Shown: positions 55,522-63,947 of the stretch, in pieces
Position numbering within the stretch: position 1 is the stretch's first letter
Layout: the number at the start of each line of letters is the position of its first letter
NCBI GenBank assembly: GCA_965261315.1
Contig: CBDHDM010000136.1
Coordinates: 124,001-188,000, forward strand
From: Endozoicomonas sp965261315
GTDB taxonomy: Bacteria; Pseudomonadota; Gammaproteobacteria; Pseudomonadales; Endozoicomonadaceae
Length of the DNA stretch: 64,000 nt
Reading direction: 5' to 3'
Translations under genes and position numbers: made by a program
Notes under the pieces: model-generated
What the model saw: the letters and a program-made list of their open reading frames with translations, nothing else
What the model was told of the DNA's origin: nothing
Database searches by the model: none

Positions 55522-56613
55522 ATGGAAGATAATGTGATGCAGGATCTACTAAAGCTATGCAGATATGCCGGTGGTCGTTTTGACCTTGTACAGGCAGGTG
55601 GAGGGAATGCCGGTGTTAAGGTGGATGCCAATAGAATGCTGGTATCTCAGGGGATAGGCTGTGTACTTTCAGAAACAGAGCTGAATTATGGTTATGTGGG
55701 TGTTGATATTAAAAAAATACTTAACATTTTGGAAAATGAAAACCTGTTAAACGGTAATAGTTTGAAAGATGATGTAAAAATAGCAAACTCGGCTGTCAGG
55801 GACGCCAATGAGTCACCAGATATTAAGCCGACAGCTGAAGTATTTTTACATGCATTGTTACCTTTTAAATACACACTGCATCTTCATCCTGTGGTCATTA
55901 ATGCAATTCTGATTATGAATGATGCGAAGCGTGTAATATCCAGCCTTTTCCCGAATGCCGGGTTTGTAGAGTATGGGGCTCCCGGGCTTGAAGTATCTAT
56001 TATGTTCGGTAAATACATGCAGCTCCTGGCTAAAAATGGAAGTGAAACGCCTAACCTCTATTTTATGAAGAGTCATGGAATTATGGTGGGCCATGATACT
56101 CTGGAAGGGTTAATGGCAATTGTTGAGAATATCCTCGATATTACTGAAGAATATCTTGGAGTAAACTATACACATTTTAGAAACTCAACAAAAATTGCTG
56201 AACTCTATAATGAAATTACTGGCGAATTATGCATAGCTCACTTTTCTAATGATCTTGTGATTAATCAAACCTATCGTGATGATAAAGAGGCTTTTTTCTT
56301 TAATCCAAGTTATCCCGATCAATATGTTTACAATGCTATTCTTCCACTGGAACTGAAAGAGTTATCTGCTGAGGAAATAAAAGAGTTTAAAGTCAGGCAT
56401 AACAATTTATTACCTAGCACTGTTGTATATCAAGGAAGCGTTTATTTTGTTTCAAAAAATTTAAAAATCGCGCAAGAAATGGAAGATGTTTTTAAATCAC
56501 ATCTATTGATTGTCAGTATAAATAAAGAAAACAGGGACAAAATAGATGTTCTGAACAGTAGCTTGCATAATATTCTATTTTCGGCAAACCCTTTGAATCG
56601 GTATAACTATTAG
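55522..56613 (+). CDS. Class II aldolase/adducin-family protein
   Basis: This 363 aa protein has an N-terminal class II aldolase-type domain. AGGGNAGVKVDANRMLVSQG is the substrate-phosphate-type loop, PTAEVFLHALL the catalytic Glu region, TLHLHPVV two metal-binding His residues, and MKSHGIMVG the third His region. A C-terminal domain of about 120 aa is added. The start at 55522 is chosen because AAGGGG precedes it. The reaction could be retro-aldol cleavage, epimerisation or decarboxylation of a small metabolite. Co-transcription with the permease points to uptake plus catabolism. It is AT-rich like its partner. Confidence 0.75.
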   Translation: MEDNVMQDLLKLCRYAGGRFDLVQAGGGNAGVKVDANRMLVSQGIGCVLSETELNYGYVGVDIKKILNILENENLLNGNSLKDDVKIANSAVRDANESPDIKPTAEVFLHALLPFKYTLHLHPVVINAILIMNDAKRVISSLFPNAGFVEYGAPGLEVSIMFGKYMQLLAKNGSETPNLYFMKSHGIMVGHDTLEGLMAIVENILDITEEYLGVNYTHFRNSTKIAELYNEITGELCIAHFSNDLVINQTYRDDKEAFFFNPSYPDQYVYNAILPLELKELSAEEIKEFKVRHNNLLPSTVVYQGSVYFVSKNLKIAQEMEDVFKSHLLIVSINKENRDKIDVLNSSLHNILFSANPLNRYNY

Positions 56614-56622
56614 TGACTCTAT

Positions 56623-56652
56623 CCTGTTCCCCTCCTGTATATGGGGAACGGG
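56623..56652 (+). terminator. Terminator-like hairpin after the aldolase gene
   Basis: CCTGTTCCCC and GGGGAACGGG pair over 10 positions with one wobble, around a 10-base loop, 10 bp after the aldolase stop. No long T-run follows. It is shortly followed by a tandem direct repeat (ATTCAGATCCTCAA twice, 56667-56696). Confidence 0.55.
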
Positions 56653-57002
56653 ACAAATCTCTTCAATTCAGATCCTCAAATTCAGATCCTCAAATTACCC
56701 CCGGTGCTACTGCTGGTCTGTTTACAGTGCTGGTGACCACAGCTTTAGAAAATTAAAGCCTGGAACTTTTTACTGATCTAATGGTTAGACATTGATATAC
56801 CTAATATTTACCCGCTTGAAATTCAATAGACAAAGCCAATGGAGGCAGTCTCTATAAAGAGCTTCTCAGATTTGGCAAGACTCACTGGAAAAGGGGGAAC
56901 GTAAGGTTGGAGCTGGAGTCAAGCAATAAGTGCAACAGACCTCCCAGTGTAGACCTCAAGCGGAGTTAGGAGGCTGTCGCAAAACCCTCCGGAAACCTGG
57001 AG
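56653..57002. other. Non-coding mobile-element debris
   Basis: No gene is seen in this stretch of 350 bp. It holds a short tandem repeat, then GAGGCTGTCGCAAAACCC at 56968-56985, which resembles the terminal repeat of several insertion sequences (GGCTGTCGCAAAA). It ends at the 3' boundary of the intron remnant. The history seems to be layered insertions. Confidence 0.4.
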
Positions 57003-57832
57003 AGTAGACCGGCGGAACTTCCCCGCCAGCCCCTCGCAGAACGGTACGTGAACCTCTCGACTCATACCGCTCCCATCAGGCAAACTTTTATCATACATAC
57101 TGAAAGCAACTTAAGATGCGCATTGCACTCCAGCAATGCGCGACCTTTCCTTGCATCTATACGACAAATGTTCTGCTTTCATCAAAACCTCCTACCAACT
57201 ATCTGGTTGCTGGCTACACTTTCCACAAATTGCTGGCAACGTCCCTCGCGGGCATCCAGACAATGTTTCAGCATCCAGTCAAGATCCTTCAAGTCGGGTG
57301 AGTCTTTCAAAAAGCCACCTGACGCCGCCCCTTCGCTCCACTCCCATTACAGAAGCTTCAACACTACTACGAACGGCTCCGCCCCAGTGCGCAGCATCGG
57401 TACTCAAGCCCTTGTGGGTTCGCCACTTGGGAGTCTCCCTTAACATCCGCGCGACTGGTTCCCGCAGTTCCATAGGAAAGCCCAGTACAGAGTCATGCCT
57501 TCTATACGCCGGACACCGCCTACACAGCATTTGGAGTTCACCTGTAGACTGATCACTGGAGAGGAACGGGCCCCAGCTTTTGATGTCAAAATTGGACCTT
57601 TCGAACGCATCAACGAAGATTCGGTTTTACTCATCTCTCTGCACCACACCTGACGACTCATTGTTCGCCTTTTCCTCACCGCTCACGACCATCACTCTTA
57701 ATGACAGCCGCTTGAGGTGGTTTGAAGCCTGCTTCCGACAGCCGACTTCGCTGGGCCTACCGCCATCTTTCCTACAGCTTCCCCACATCAGGAGAATTAT
57801 CCTTTAAACTCCTTCTGTGTGCTGCGGCACAC
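57003..57832 (-). mobile_element. ORF-less group II intron
   Basis: On the minus strand the element begins GTGTGCCG (57832), the usual group II 5' end. It contains GGGGCGGAGCCGTTCGTAGT, the kind of stretch that precedes intron-encoded proteins. It has a domain V of 34 nt at 57072-57039 (GAGCGGTATGAG... CACGTACCGTTC) and ends near CTAC at about 57003. The reverse transcriptase is missing; only about 830 bp remain. It may be dead or may be spliced by another maturase. Protein-like frames on either strand here are shadows of the RNA. Confidence 0.72.
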
Positions 57833-57922
57833 CGTTCCCACGGTCCTCCGTGGGAATGCATACCGGACTTTCCTGAGATACCAAAGCCAAAAGGTATCAT
57901 TCCCACGCAGAGCATGGGAACG
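57833..57922. repeat. REPIN-like double palindrome directly upstream of the intron
   Basis: CGTTCCCACGGTCCTCCGTGGGAATG (whole unit 57833-57858) and its inverted partner ending CATGGGAACG (57922) each form a hairpin, and the pair is mirrored, with CATACC / GGTATC in the inner arms. It resembles the common gammaproteobacterial repeat TTCCCACGC...GCGTGGGAA. Its end coincides exactly with the intron 5' boundary. Confidence 0.7.
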
Positions 57923-57980
57923 AGGGCAAAGCACACAAAGATAACAAACAGAAAAAACTTATCTTTTCCTTTGTGCTCTT

Positions 57981-58045
57981 CGTGCGACCGCCAAGGATGG
58001 CGGAAGTGCCGTTAATGCAGGAGCAATTACCGGTGCCCTTTGTGG
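57981..58045. repeat. Dispersed hairpin repeat, copy 2
   Basis: CCGCC-AAGGAT-GGCGG (57988-58003) is followed by CCGTTAAT...ATTACCGG (58009-58033, one mismatch) and GTGCCCTTTGTGGTT. It is related to copy 1 at 51663. It lies downstream of the vpsP-like pseudogene. Confidence 0.7.
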
Positions 58046-58084
58046 TTAAAAAGCTCTTAGGATCTCTGTGGTTCAATCAAAATC

Positions 58085-58607
58085 TCATTGATACTGCTGC
58101 GCTATCTGTCGGGCACGATTAGGGGAAAGCTTAACCAGTTTCTGATAACTGCTATCCAATTCTGCCTGCAGCTCATCACTCAACCAGCCCCGATAGTGAA
58201 ATCCCAATACCGCACTGTTTTCCAGAACACGAGGCTCCCATGGGCCAAGCGGGCCTTAATGCTACCGCTTTCTGCCAGGCTTCCAGCTCAGAGTTACTGC
58301 CCACACCAATACCAGACAGCCTACCTCGCTCAAGCACCCGGGCCTGCAAAACATAAAGCGCGGCATTATCAGGCATTCGTCGTATGGCACTCTCAACGCC
58401 CCTCAGAGCAACTTCAAGTTCAGAACTTTCTACAACAAAGCTTTTGTCTGCAGCGGTCTCCTTCTGCCAATGATCCATATACAGCTCTGCCTGGTAACGC
58501 CCCACTTCAGAACGGAGCAAACTAAACGCCTGAGAAATTGCCAGACACAGCACCAGCACAACCGGTAGAATAAGCAAAGCACGCCGCCAGGATAACGAAC
58601 GTTTCAT
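58085..58607 (-). pseudogene. VpsP-like polysaccharide biosynthesis protein, frame-disrupted by internal deletion
   Basis: The start frame gives MKRSLSWRRALLILPVVLVL (membrane anchor) and a helical repeat region up to EAWQKAVALRPAWP, then runs out of frame to a stop. The other frame continues as LGPWEPRVLENSAVLGFHYR and on to AQQYQ with stop at 58085. The LGPWEP block is normally about 30 residues further along in this kind of repeat protein. The bases CTTGGCCCA at the junction serve both frames, so a deletion between short repeats probably caused the break. It overlaps the cpsB-like gene by 4 bp. Confidence 0.6.
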
Positions 58608-59337
58608 AAGGCATCACCAAAAAGGCACTGTGTTAACTTATCCGGATTCTCGCTTGTCAGCTGAGCACACTGCTCACTGCCAACCCATTGGCTCAACGTT
58701 CTGGCCGCCAGCGCCATGGCCGGTGGACGACGCACCGGATGATGAGCATCCGAAGCCACAAAATGCACCAGTTCACGATCCACAAACCAACGGGCCGTGG
58801 TCTCCGCCTTTTCCCCAAACAGACCAGCCACCGAACCCGCCGTCAGCTGCAACAAAGCCCCCCGCTCCACAAAGGGCAATACACGCTCAGGGTAAGACAT
58901 CAGCTCCTTATTCCGCTCCGGGTGAGCAATCACTACCCGCACATCCCTCTTATGAAGCCAATCCAGCATCGGCTCCATACCCACAGGAATCCGCTGATGG
59001 GGCATTTCCAATAACAGGCACTGGAACCCATCCCACTGACCAATCATCGGAATTTCATCCTTACGCAGCTGAAACATCATCTCATCGCTGAAACGCACTT
59101 CTGCGGCCATAGCCAGCTGGATAGTAAGCCCTGCCTCTGCTGCCTGCTTTTGTAACCCGATAAATGCCGGGCGTATCGTTCCCACATTATTTTCAAAACG
59201 ACCAGGATGCATATGAGGCGTACACACCAGCTTCTGGATACCATCGGCCTGAGCCAGCTCCAGCATGGCCAGCGCCTGCTCCAGACTCTCAGCACCATCG
59301 TCAATGCCAGGAATTACATGGTTGTGAATATAAACAT
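58604..59337 (-). pseudogene. CpsB/YwqE-like tyrosine phosphatase (PHP fold) with broken start
   Basis: From 59266 the frame is intact (MLELAQADGIQKLVCTPHMH onward), with metal-binding TPHMHPG, VVIAHPERN and FVASDAHHP. The same frame is open further upstream, encoding VYIHNHVIPGIDDGAESLEQ, the essential N-terminal metal motif, but has no start codon before an upstream stop. The ATG at 59337-59335 is one base out of frame. So a single-base loss just after the start probably inactivated the gene, unless a non-standard start is used. The family dephosphorylates polysaccharide tyrosine kinases. Confidence 0.75.
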
Positions 59338-59377
59338 TTAGTCATATAAATCATTAATTTACGGGCGATCCAAGCGC

Positions 59378-59638
59378 TCAGCTTCTGGACAGTAAGCGAC
59401 GAATCAGCAGCGTCAGCAAACACGCAGGAACCAACAGCATGACGCCTGTCAGAAACAATGCGACAGGAACCGGAACATGAAAATAGGTAAATACAAAGGC
59501 AATACTGCCCACCGCATCCACAATACTTAGACTCAGCGGCGCATTATCTGGCCCGGAAAGGTCGTTAATCAACAGAACTTCCAAGGCCAGAACCAACATA
59601 ATCAGGGGGATATCCCACCCTGGCACCCACTTTTTCAT
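59378..59638 (-). CDS. Small hydrophobic membrane protein, unrecognised
   Basis: This protein of about 86 aa has two or three membrane helices (IPLIMLVLALEVLLI, SLSIVDAVGSIAFVFTYF, VALFLTGVMLLVPACLLTLL) and a basic end. MKKWVPGWDIPLIM at 59638 is the preferred start; the frame is open to 59662. It lies upstream of the cpsB-like and vpsP-like genes on the same strand, so may belong to the polysaccharide operon. The function is unknown. Confidence 0.5.
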   Translation of the reverse strand: MKKWVPGWDIPLIMLVLALEVLLINDLSGPDNAPLSLSIVDAVGSIAFVFTYFHVPVPVALFLTGVMLLVPACLLTLLIRRLLSRS

Positions 59639-59838
59639 GAGAACCACGCCCTCAATAGACATATTTTGGCAACAGAATCATGGCAATGCAGCGCTCATAA
59701 CACTCACACACGGATGAGTTAGCCGGAAAACCGTCATTAGCCACCGGCTAATCTACATTAAACCGACCCGGCCTATCCACAGCAGCTACAAATATAAAGA
59801 GAAGGATTTAGTTATGCAGTACCTTCATGGAGGAAGTA

Positions 59839-60411
59839 ATGCCGTATTCTCCAAGGCTCCGGCTGACCGGTGCCACTCTATTTCTCGCTTTAGTGCTAAT
59901 GCCCTTTCAGCTACTGGCAGACAGCCCTCTGGAACAATGTCGAATTGGTGATCGCTATCTATTTGGGCATCATGAAAATGTTACCCGCATTGATCATCAA
60001 TTTGATACTCAGCTCACGGCCTTAATTGATTCAGGCTCAACCACCTCATCCATGGATGCCCGCGATATTACCATCAAACCCATGCCCAACGGGGTACTCT
60101 GGGTACGATTTAAAATCCTGACTGAACGAGGTAAAAACGGCAGAGAAATTACGCTACTCAAGCCCATCAAGCGCTACATTCTGGTACAAACCCACTCAGG
60201 GAAACCACAAAAACGGCCGGTGATCGAAGCGACTATTGAACTGGGCAATGTTAAAACCACCACCGAGTTCAGCCTGACGTCCCGATCACGTTTTCCCCAG
60301 AGTATTCTTCTGGGGCGTAATACCCTGGATAGTCTTGCAGTGATTGATACATCACAAAGGTACCTGCTGAATGGCTGCAAGCCAGATGGAGATATTGCAC
60401 TCAGATACTGA
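59839..60411 (+). CDS. Retropepsin-like (RimB/'ATP-dependent zinc protease' family) exported protein
   Basis: This 190 aa protein starts with a signal peptide (LRLTGATLFLALVLMPFQLL up to ADS). The core matches PF05618-type proteins, which have a single retropepsin-like aspartate motif: here ALIDSGSTTSSMDARDI, with the usual IDTGADTSSL altered to IDSGSTTSS. FSLTSRSRFPQSILLGRN is the conserved C-terminal block. GGAGGAAG directly precedes the ATG at 59839. The family includes peptidases acting in peptide-bond cleavage or ATP-grasp partners; the substrate here is unknown. Confidence 0.78.
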   Translation: MPYSPRLRLTGATLFLALVLMPFQLLADSPLEQCRIGDRYLFGHHENVTRIDHQFDTQLTALIDSGSTTSSMDARDITIKPMPNGVLWVRFKILTERGKNGREITLLKPIKRYILVQTHSGKPQKRPVIEATIELGNVKTTTEFSLTSRSRFPQSILLGRNTLDSLAVIDTSQRYLLNGCKPDGDIALRY

Positions 60412-60450
60412 GACCTTGCAATCAAACACCGTAAACCCTTTGTTCTCTGT

Positions 60451-60566
60451 GCGACCACCAAGGACGGTGGAAGTGTCTGTTTTGCATGGAGCATTAACAG
60501 ACCGACCACCATGGATGGTGGAAGTGTCGATGTGTCAGGGAGCTTTCATTGACATCTTCGTGGTTC
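60451..60566. repeat. Dispersed hairpin repeat, copy 3 (tandem double)
   Basis: Two units lie in tandem: CCACC-AAGGAC-GGTGG (60455-60470) with TCTGTT...AACAGA, then CCACC-ATGGAT-GGTGG (60506-60521) with TGTCGATG...CATTGACA, ending CTTCGTGGTTC. Stem bases differ from copies 1 and 2 in a compensatory way (CCGCC/GGCGG changed to CCACC/GGTGG). Confidence 0.7.
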
Positions 60567-60715
60567 AAAAGGCCTTTGCGCTCAAAAGACAATAACTTTG
60601 TGCACTTTGCCGTGAAAATCTCTGAATTCAAGACGCAAACATCCCCCTGTGTCAGCATAGTTGTCGCCTCTCCTGAATTTAGAAACCTAAACAGGGGGCG
60701 GACAATGAGTAATCA

Positions 60716-61225
60716 ATGGCCCGCTATTCAGAAGAGTTCAAAGAGTCCATCATTCAAAAGATGATGCCACCCAATAATGTCCCGGTTTCTCAGCTGGTAC
60801 GTGACACTGGCATCTCTGATGTGACGCTGTACACTTGGCGAAAAAATGCAGTATCGAAAGGAGTGCCTGTGCCAGGCGACGGAAAAAATCCTGAACAGTG
60901 GACAGCTGAAAACAAGTTAGCAGTCATCATTGAAACAGCGGCGTTGAATGAAGCTGAAATGGCTGAATACTGTCGTAAAAAAGGCTTGTTTGCTGAACAA
61001 ATCCAGCAGTGGAAGGCAGCCTTTATTAGCAGCGCTTCTGTGCAGCCTGAAAGTCAGTCAAAACGGCGTAATGCGCTGTCTGACGAGCACAAAAAAGATA
61101 AGAAAATCATCAAAAAGCTTGAGCGTGAACTCAACCGCAAGGACAAGGCGTTAGCAGAAACTGCTGCCTTGCTGGTACTCACAAAAAAGGCCCAAGAGAT
61201 CTGGGGGGCGCCAGAGGACGATTAG
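60716..61225 (+). CDS. IS3-family transposase OrfA
   Basis: This 169 aa protein has an N-terminal helix-turn-helix (ARYSEEFKESIIQKM, VSQLVRDTGISDVTLYTWRK), a second HTH-like region and a C-terminal coiled coil. An A AAA AAG heptamer at 61183-61189 lies in phase (ACA AAA AAG GCC), so a -1 shift would join it to OrfB and make the OrfAB transposase, the usual IS3 strategy. Confidence 0.88.
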   Translation: MARYSEEFKESIIQKMMPPNNVPVSQLVRDTGISDVTLYTWRKNAVSKGVPVPGDGKNPEQWTAENKLAVIIETAALNEAEMAEYCRKKGLFAEQIQQWKAAFISSASVQPESQSKRRNALSDEHKKDKKIIKKLERELNRKDKALAETAALLVLTKKAQEIWGAPEDD

Positions 61226-61666
61226 TCTCTCTCCCGGATCGACAAAATACAGTTAGCCTGATCAAACAGGCGGTAAAAGACGGAGCTCGCCAGTCGAAAG
61301 CCTGCGAAGCCCTTGGTCTGTCAGAAAGAACTATTCAACGATGGATGGAAGGTGATGGCGTGCGGCCTGACAATCGTAAAAATGAAGATAGGCCAGAGCC
61401 CGCTAATAAGCTCTCTGAAGCTGAGCAACAGGCGATAATTGACGTCTGTAACAGTGAGCGCTTTAAGAGCCTGTCACCCAGTCAGATTGTGCCAATATTG
61501 GCTGATGAAGGTGTGTTTCTTGGCTCTGAAAGTACGTTCTATCGGGTCTTGCATCACCGTGGACAACAGCATCACCGTGGGCGTGCAGCCAAGCCAACTC
61601 GACGTAAGCCGACCTCTTACTGTGCAACCGGACCGAATCAGGTCTGGTCTTGGGATATAACCTTTT
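61190..61666 (+). CDS. IS3-family transposase OrfB, 5' exon (split by a group II intron)
   Basis: After the -1 shift the frame reads GPRDLGGARGRLVSLPDRQN, a helix-turn-helix (SKACEALGLSERTIQRWMEG), and reaches GPNQVWSWDIT, which contains the first catalytic Asp of the DDE triad. It is then interrupted by the intron. The downstream exon starts at 63948 and continues as LRSPVRGQFFYLYLVIDI to the window edge. Joined, WDITFLRSPVRGQFFYLYL is a normal IS3 sequence. The rest lies outside the window. Confidence 0.85.
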
Positions 61667-63947
61667 GTGTGCTCGGAATCCGGAGCTGGCAGGAAGCCAG
61701 TCACCGGGTCACGAGTTTATCTGGAATCTGTTATGAAGTGTTCAGGGTGAACAACATAGCAGCTGTTTTCCGTTGAGGGGAAACATGAGTCTGAGCGACA
61801 GTGACCTGCTGCATACTGGCAGGGTGATGTAACTCGCTGACAACGGGAACTGAGGCGAAGCCGTTACGCCAAGATGGTTCTCAAGACTGAGTGTCGGAAG
61901 GTTGAGGAACACGAACCGGTTAATCCGCATCTGTGGGTTGAAATGTCGCCTCCACCTACACGGCTTAACAGGTGGAATGCAAAGGTAGCAACAGCACATG
62001 TAGCGCTTATGCTTCAATCTGCTCTATATAGGAATGATAGTAGTAGTGGCCTTATGGAGTTTACTCAACCAGTCCATAAGCTTTGCATCGACTTGCGGCA
62101 AGCAAGGGTAAAGACTGCGACCGGCAGCCTCCCCGACACGTTTGAGTCCAGGTAAGTCTACCGAGGAAGGCCTGTTCAGATGCTAAGGAAGTTGGCTCCG
62201 ATGATGAGCAGGCTGGCAGAGTTCCCGTAGTAGTCCGAGATGGGGAAAGCCCATTACATGGCAAAGGGGAACAGCTCAGCAGATTTGCAGGGCAAATTAT
62301 CTGACCCTCTTTATGAGAACGAGGTGAAGACCTTTGATAATCAGAGAAATGCAATGCAAGTTAGCAACATGGGCAACCGAGGACAAAAGTCGACGGTTTG
62401 ACCGTCTCTTACGTTTAATTGCTGAACCGGTCTGGTTGCAGGAAGCCACTCGTATCACACTGGCCTCATCTGGCGCTCATACGCCGGGAGTTGATGGCAT
62501 GACGAAAATATCGCTTGAAGGTCGTCTCCCACAGCTTATTCTGGCCATTCGTGAACAGTTATTAAGTGGAACCTACCAACCGTTACCTGCTCGGCGTGTC
62601 TACATCCCGAAGGCAAATGGCAAAATGAGACCCTTGGGGATTCCTACCCTCAGGGATCGCATCGTGCAAAGAGCCATGCTGATGGTTATGGATCCTATCT
62701 GGGAAAGCGACTTCCATCGTCTTTCTTATGGTTTCAGGCCAGAACGCAGTGTTCACCACGCGATCCGCACTGTTAAGCTTCAATTGGAAGATGGCACACA
62801 CACCAGCGGGCGCTGGGTGATAGAAGGTGACCTCTCCAGCTATTTTGATACTGTGCATCATCGGCTATTGATGACAGGTGTTCGCAGACGGATCAGGGAT
62901 CAACGCTTCCTGACCCTGCTGTGGCGTTTTATCAAGGCTGGCCATATCGATAAGATGCTTTTCTGTGCGACCAGCGAAGGGGTGCCACAAGGCGGAGTTG
63001 TTTCTCCGTTGCTGGCGAATATCATGCTCCACGAGTTCGATCAGTATCTGGAGCAGTGCTATCTCAGCCCCAAGGCACGTAAAGATCGTTGGTACTGGAA
63101 TCATTCGATCCAGGTCAATCGTCCAATTGCTCATCAAGAGGACCGACAATGGCAACCAGCAGTTTCTTACTGTCGATACGCGGACGATTTTGTGGTGATC
63201 GTAAAAGGCACCAAAGCACAAGCTGAAGCAATAAAGGATGAATGTCGTGAAGTACTGGAAGATAAGCTAAAACTGACGTTGAACGTGGAGAAAACCCATA
63301 TTACTCATGTCAACGACGGCTTTGTATTTCTCGGGCATCGGATTATTCGCAAACGTAACCGTAAAGGTGAAATGCGGATATCGACATCCATTCCCAAGGA
63401 TAAGGCCAGAAACTTCATTGCGAAACTGACCAAAGAGTTATCGGGTAATTACAGCAAAAGTAAGATCGACATGGTGGAACTTATCAACCGCAAACTAAAG
63501 GGTTGGTCTCATTTCTACCAATTCACAGATAACACGGCAATGGTCTACAACAAGTTGGACAGGGTAGTATTCTGGAAGCTGGCCCATTGGTTGGCGCGTA
63601 AGTACCGTTGCAGCATAAAATCGATTATGCGGAAATGGTGTAAACGTCCGGAAGCAGGTAAAGCCAAAACATGGGTATTGTTTGGTAAGACCGACAATGG
63701 CAACTTGTGCGGAGTCAGTCTGTCTCGATTAGTCAGCAGTCCCAAAAAGCCCTTTCGCTTCCGACTACCGGAATGCAACCCTTACCTCAGGGATGATGAC
63801 CGCAAAACCGTCACATCAAAATATGGAGATGTTGCAATGGCTGTCAGCCTCTGTTGAGTGGAGAGCCGTATGCGCTGAAAGGTGCACGTACGGTTCGGGG
63901 AAGAGATGCGGAGAAATAGTTCGACTACGCTCCGTGTCTTATTCCAT
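61667..63947 (+). mobile_element. Group II intron with reverse transcriptase, inside IS3 OrfB
   Basis: The intron is 2281 bp. It starts GTGTGCTCGG (61667) and ends in AT (63947), matching the GTGYG...AY rule. The non-coding 5' RNA spans about 680 bp, then the intron-encoded protein. Domain V is at 63863-63896 (GAGCCGTATGCG... CACGTACGGTTC, with the AGC triad at 63864-63866). The boundaries were set by restoring the OrfB frame. Splicing would give back an uninterrupted transposase reading frame. Confidence 0.88.
62349..63857 (+). CDS. Group II intron reverse transcriptase/maturase
   Basis: This 502 aa intron-encoded protein aids splicing and copies the intron into DNA. RT blocks in order: SSGAHTPGVDGM, PKANGKMRPLGIPTLRDRIV, LSYGFRPERSVHHAI, WVIEGDLSSYFDTV, GVPQGGVVSPLLANIMLHEF, and the catalytic YADD at residues 277-280. 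The maturase (X) domain follows with KLKGWSHFYQFTD. No Cys-rich HNH endonuclease domain is seen at the C-terminus, so it would need another priming route. TTG at 62334 is an alternative start. Confidence 0.92.
   Translation: MQCKLATWATEDKSRRFDRLLRLIAEPVWLQEATRITLASSGAHTPGVDGMTKISLEGRLPQLILAIREQLLSGTYQPLPARRVYIPKANGKMRPLGIPTLRDRIVQRAMLMVMDPIWESDFHRLSYGFRPERSVHHAIRTVKLQLEDGTHTSGRWVIEGDLSSYFDTVHHRLLMTGVRRRIRDQRFLTLLWRFIKAGHIDKMLFCATSEGVPQGGVVSPLLANIMLHEFDQYLEQCYLSPKARKDRWYWNHSIQVNRPIAHQEDRQWQPAVSYCRYADDFVVIVKGTKAQAEAIKDECREVLEDKLKLTLNVEKTHITHVNDGFVFLGHRIIRKRNRKGEMRISTSIPKDKARNFIAKLTKELSGNYSKSKIDMVELINRKLKGWSHFYQFTDNTAMVYNKLDRVVFWKLAHWLARKYRCSIKSIMRKWCKRPEAGKAKTWVLFGKTDNGNLCGVSLSRLVSSPKKPFRFRLPECNPYLRDDDRKTVTSKYGDVAMAVSLC

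Noticed and set aside
57048..57807. Several open frames on both strands (for example at 57048-57443 and 57279-57530)
   Set aside because: They lie wholly within the group II intron RNA sequence and shift with the RNA helices; they do not look like real proteins.
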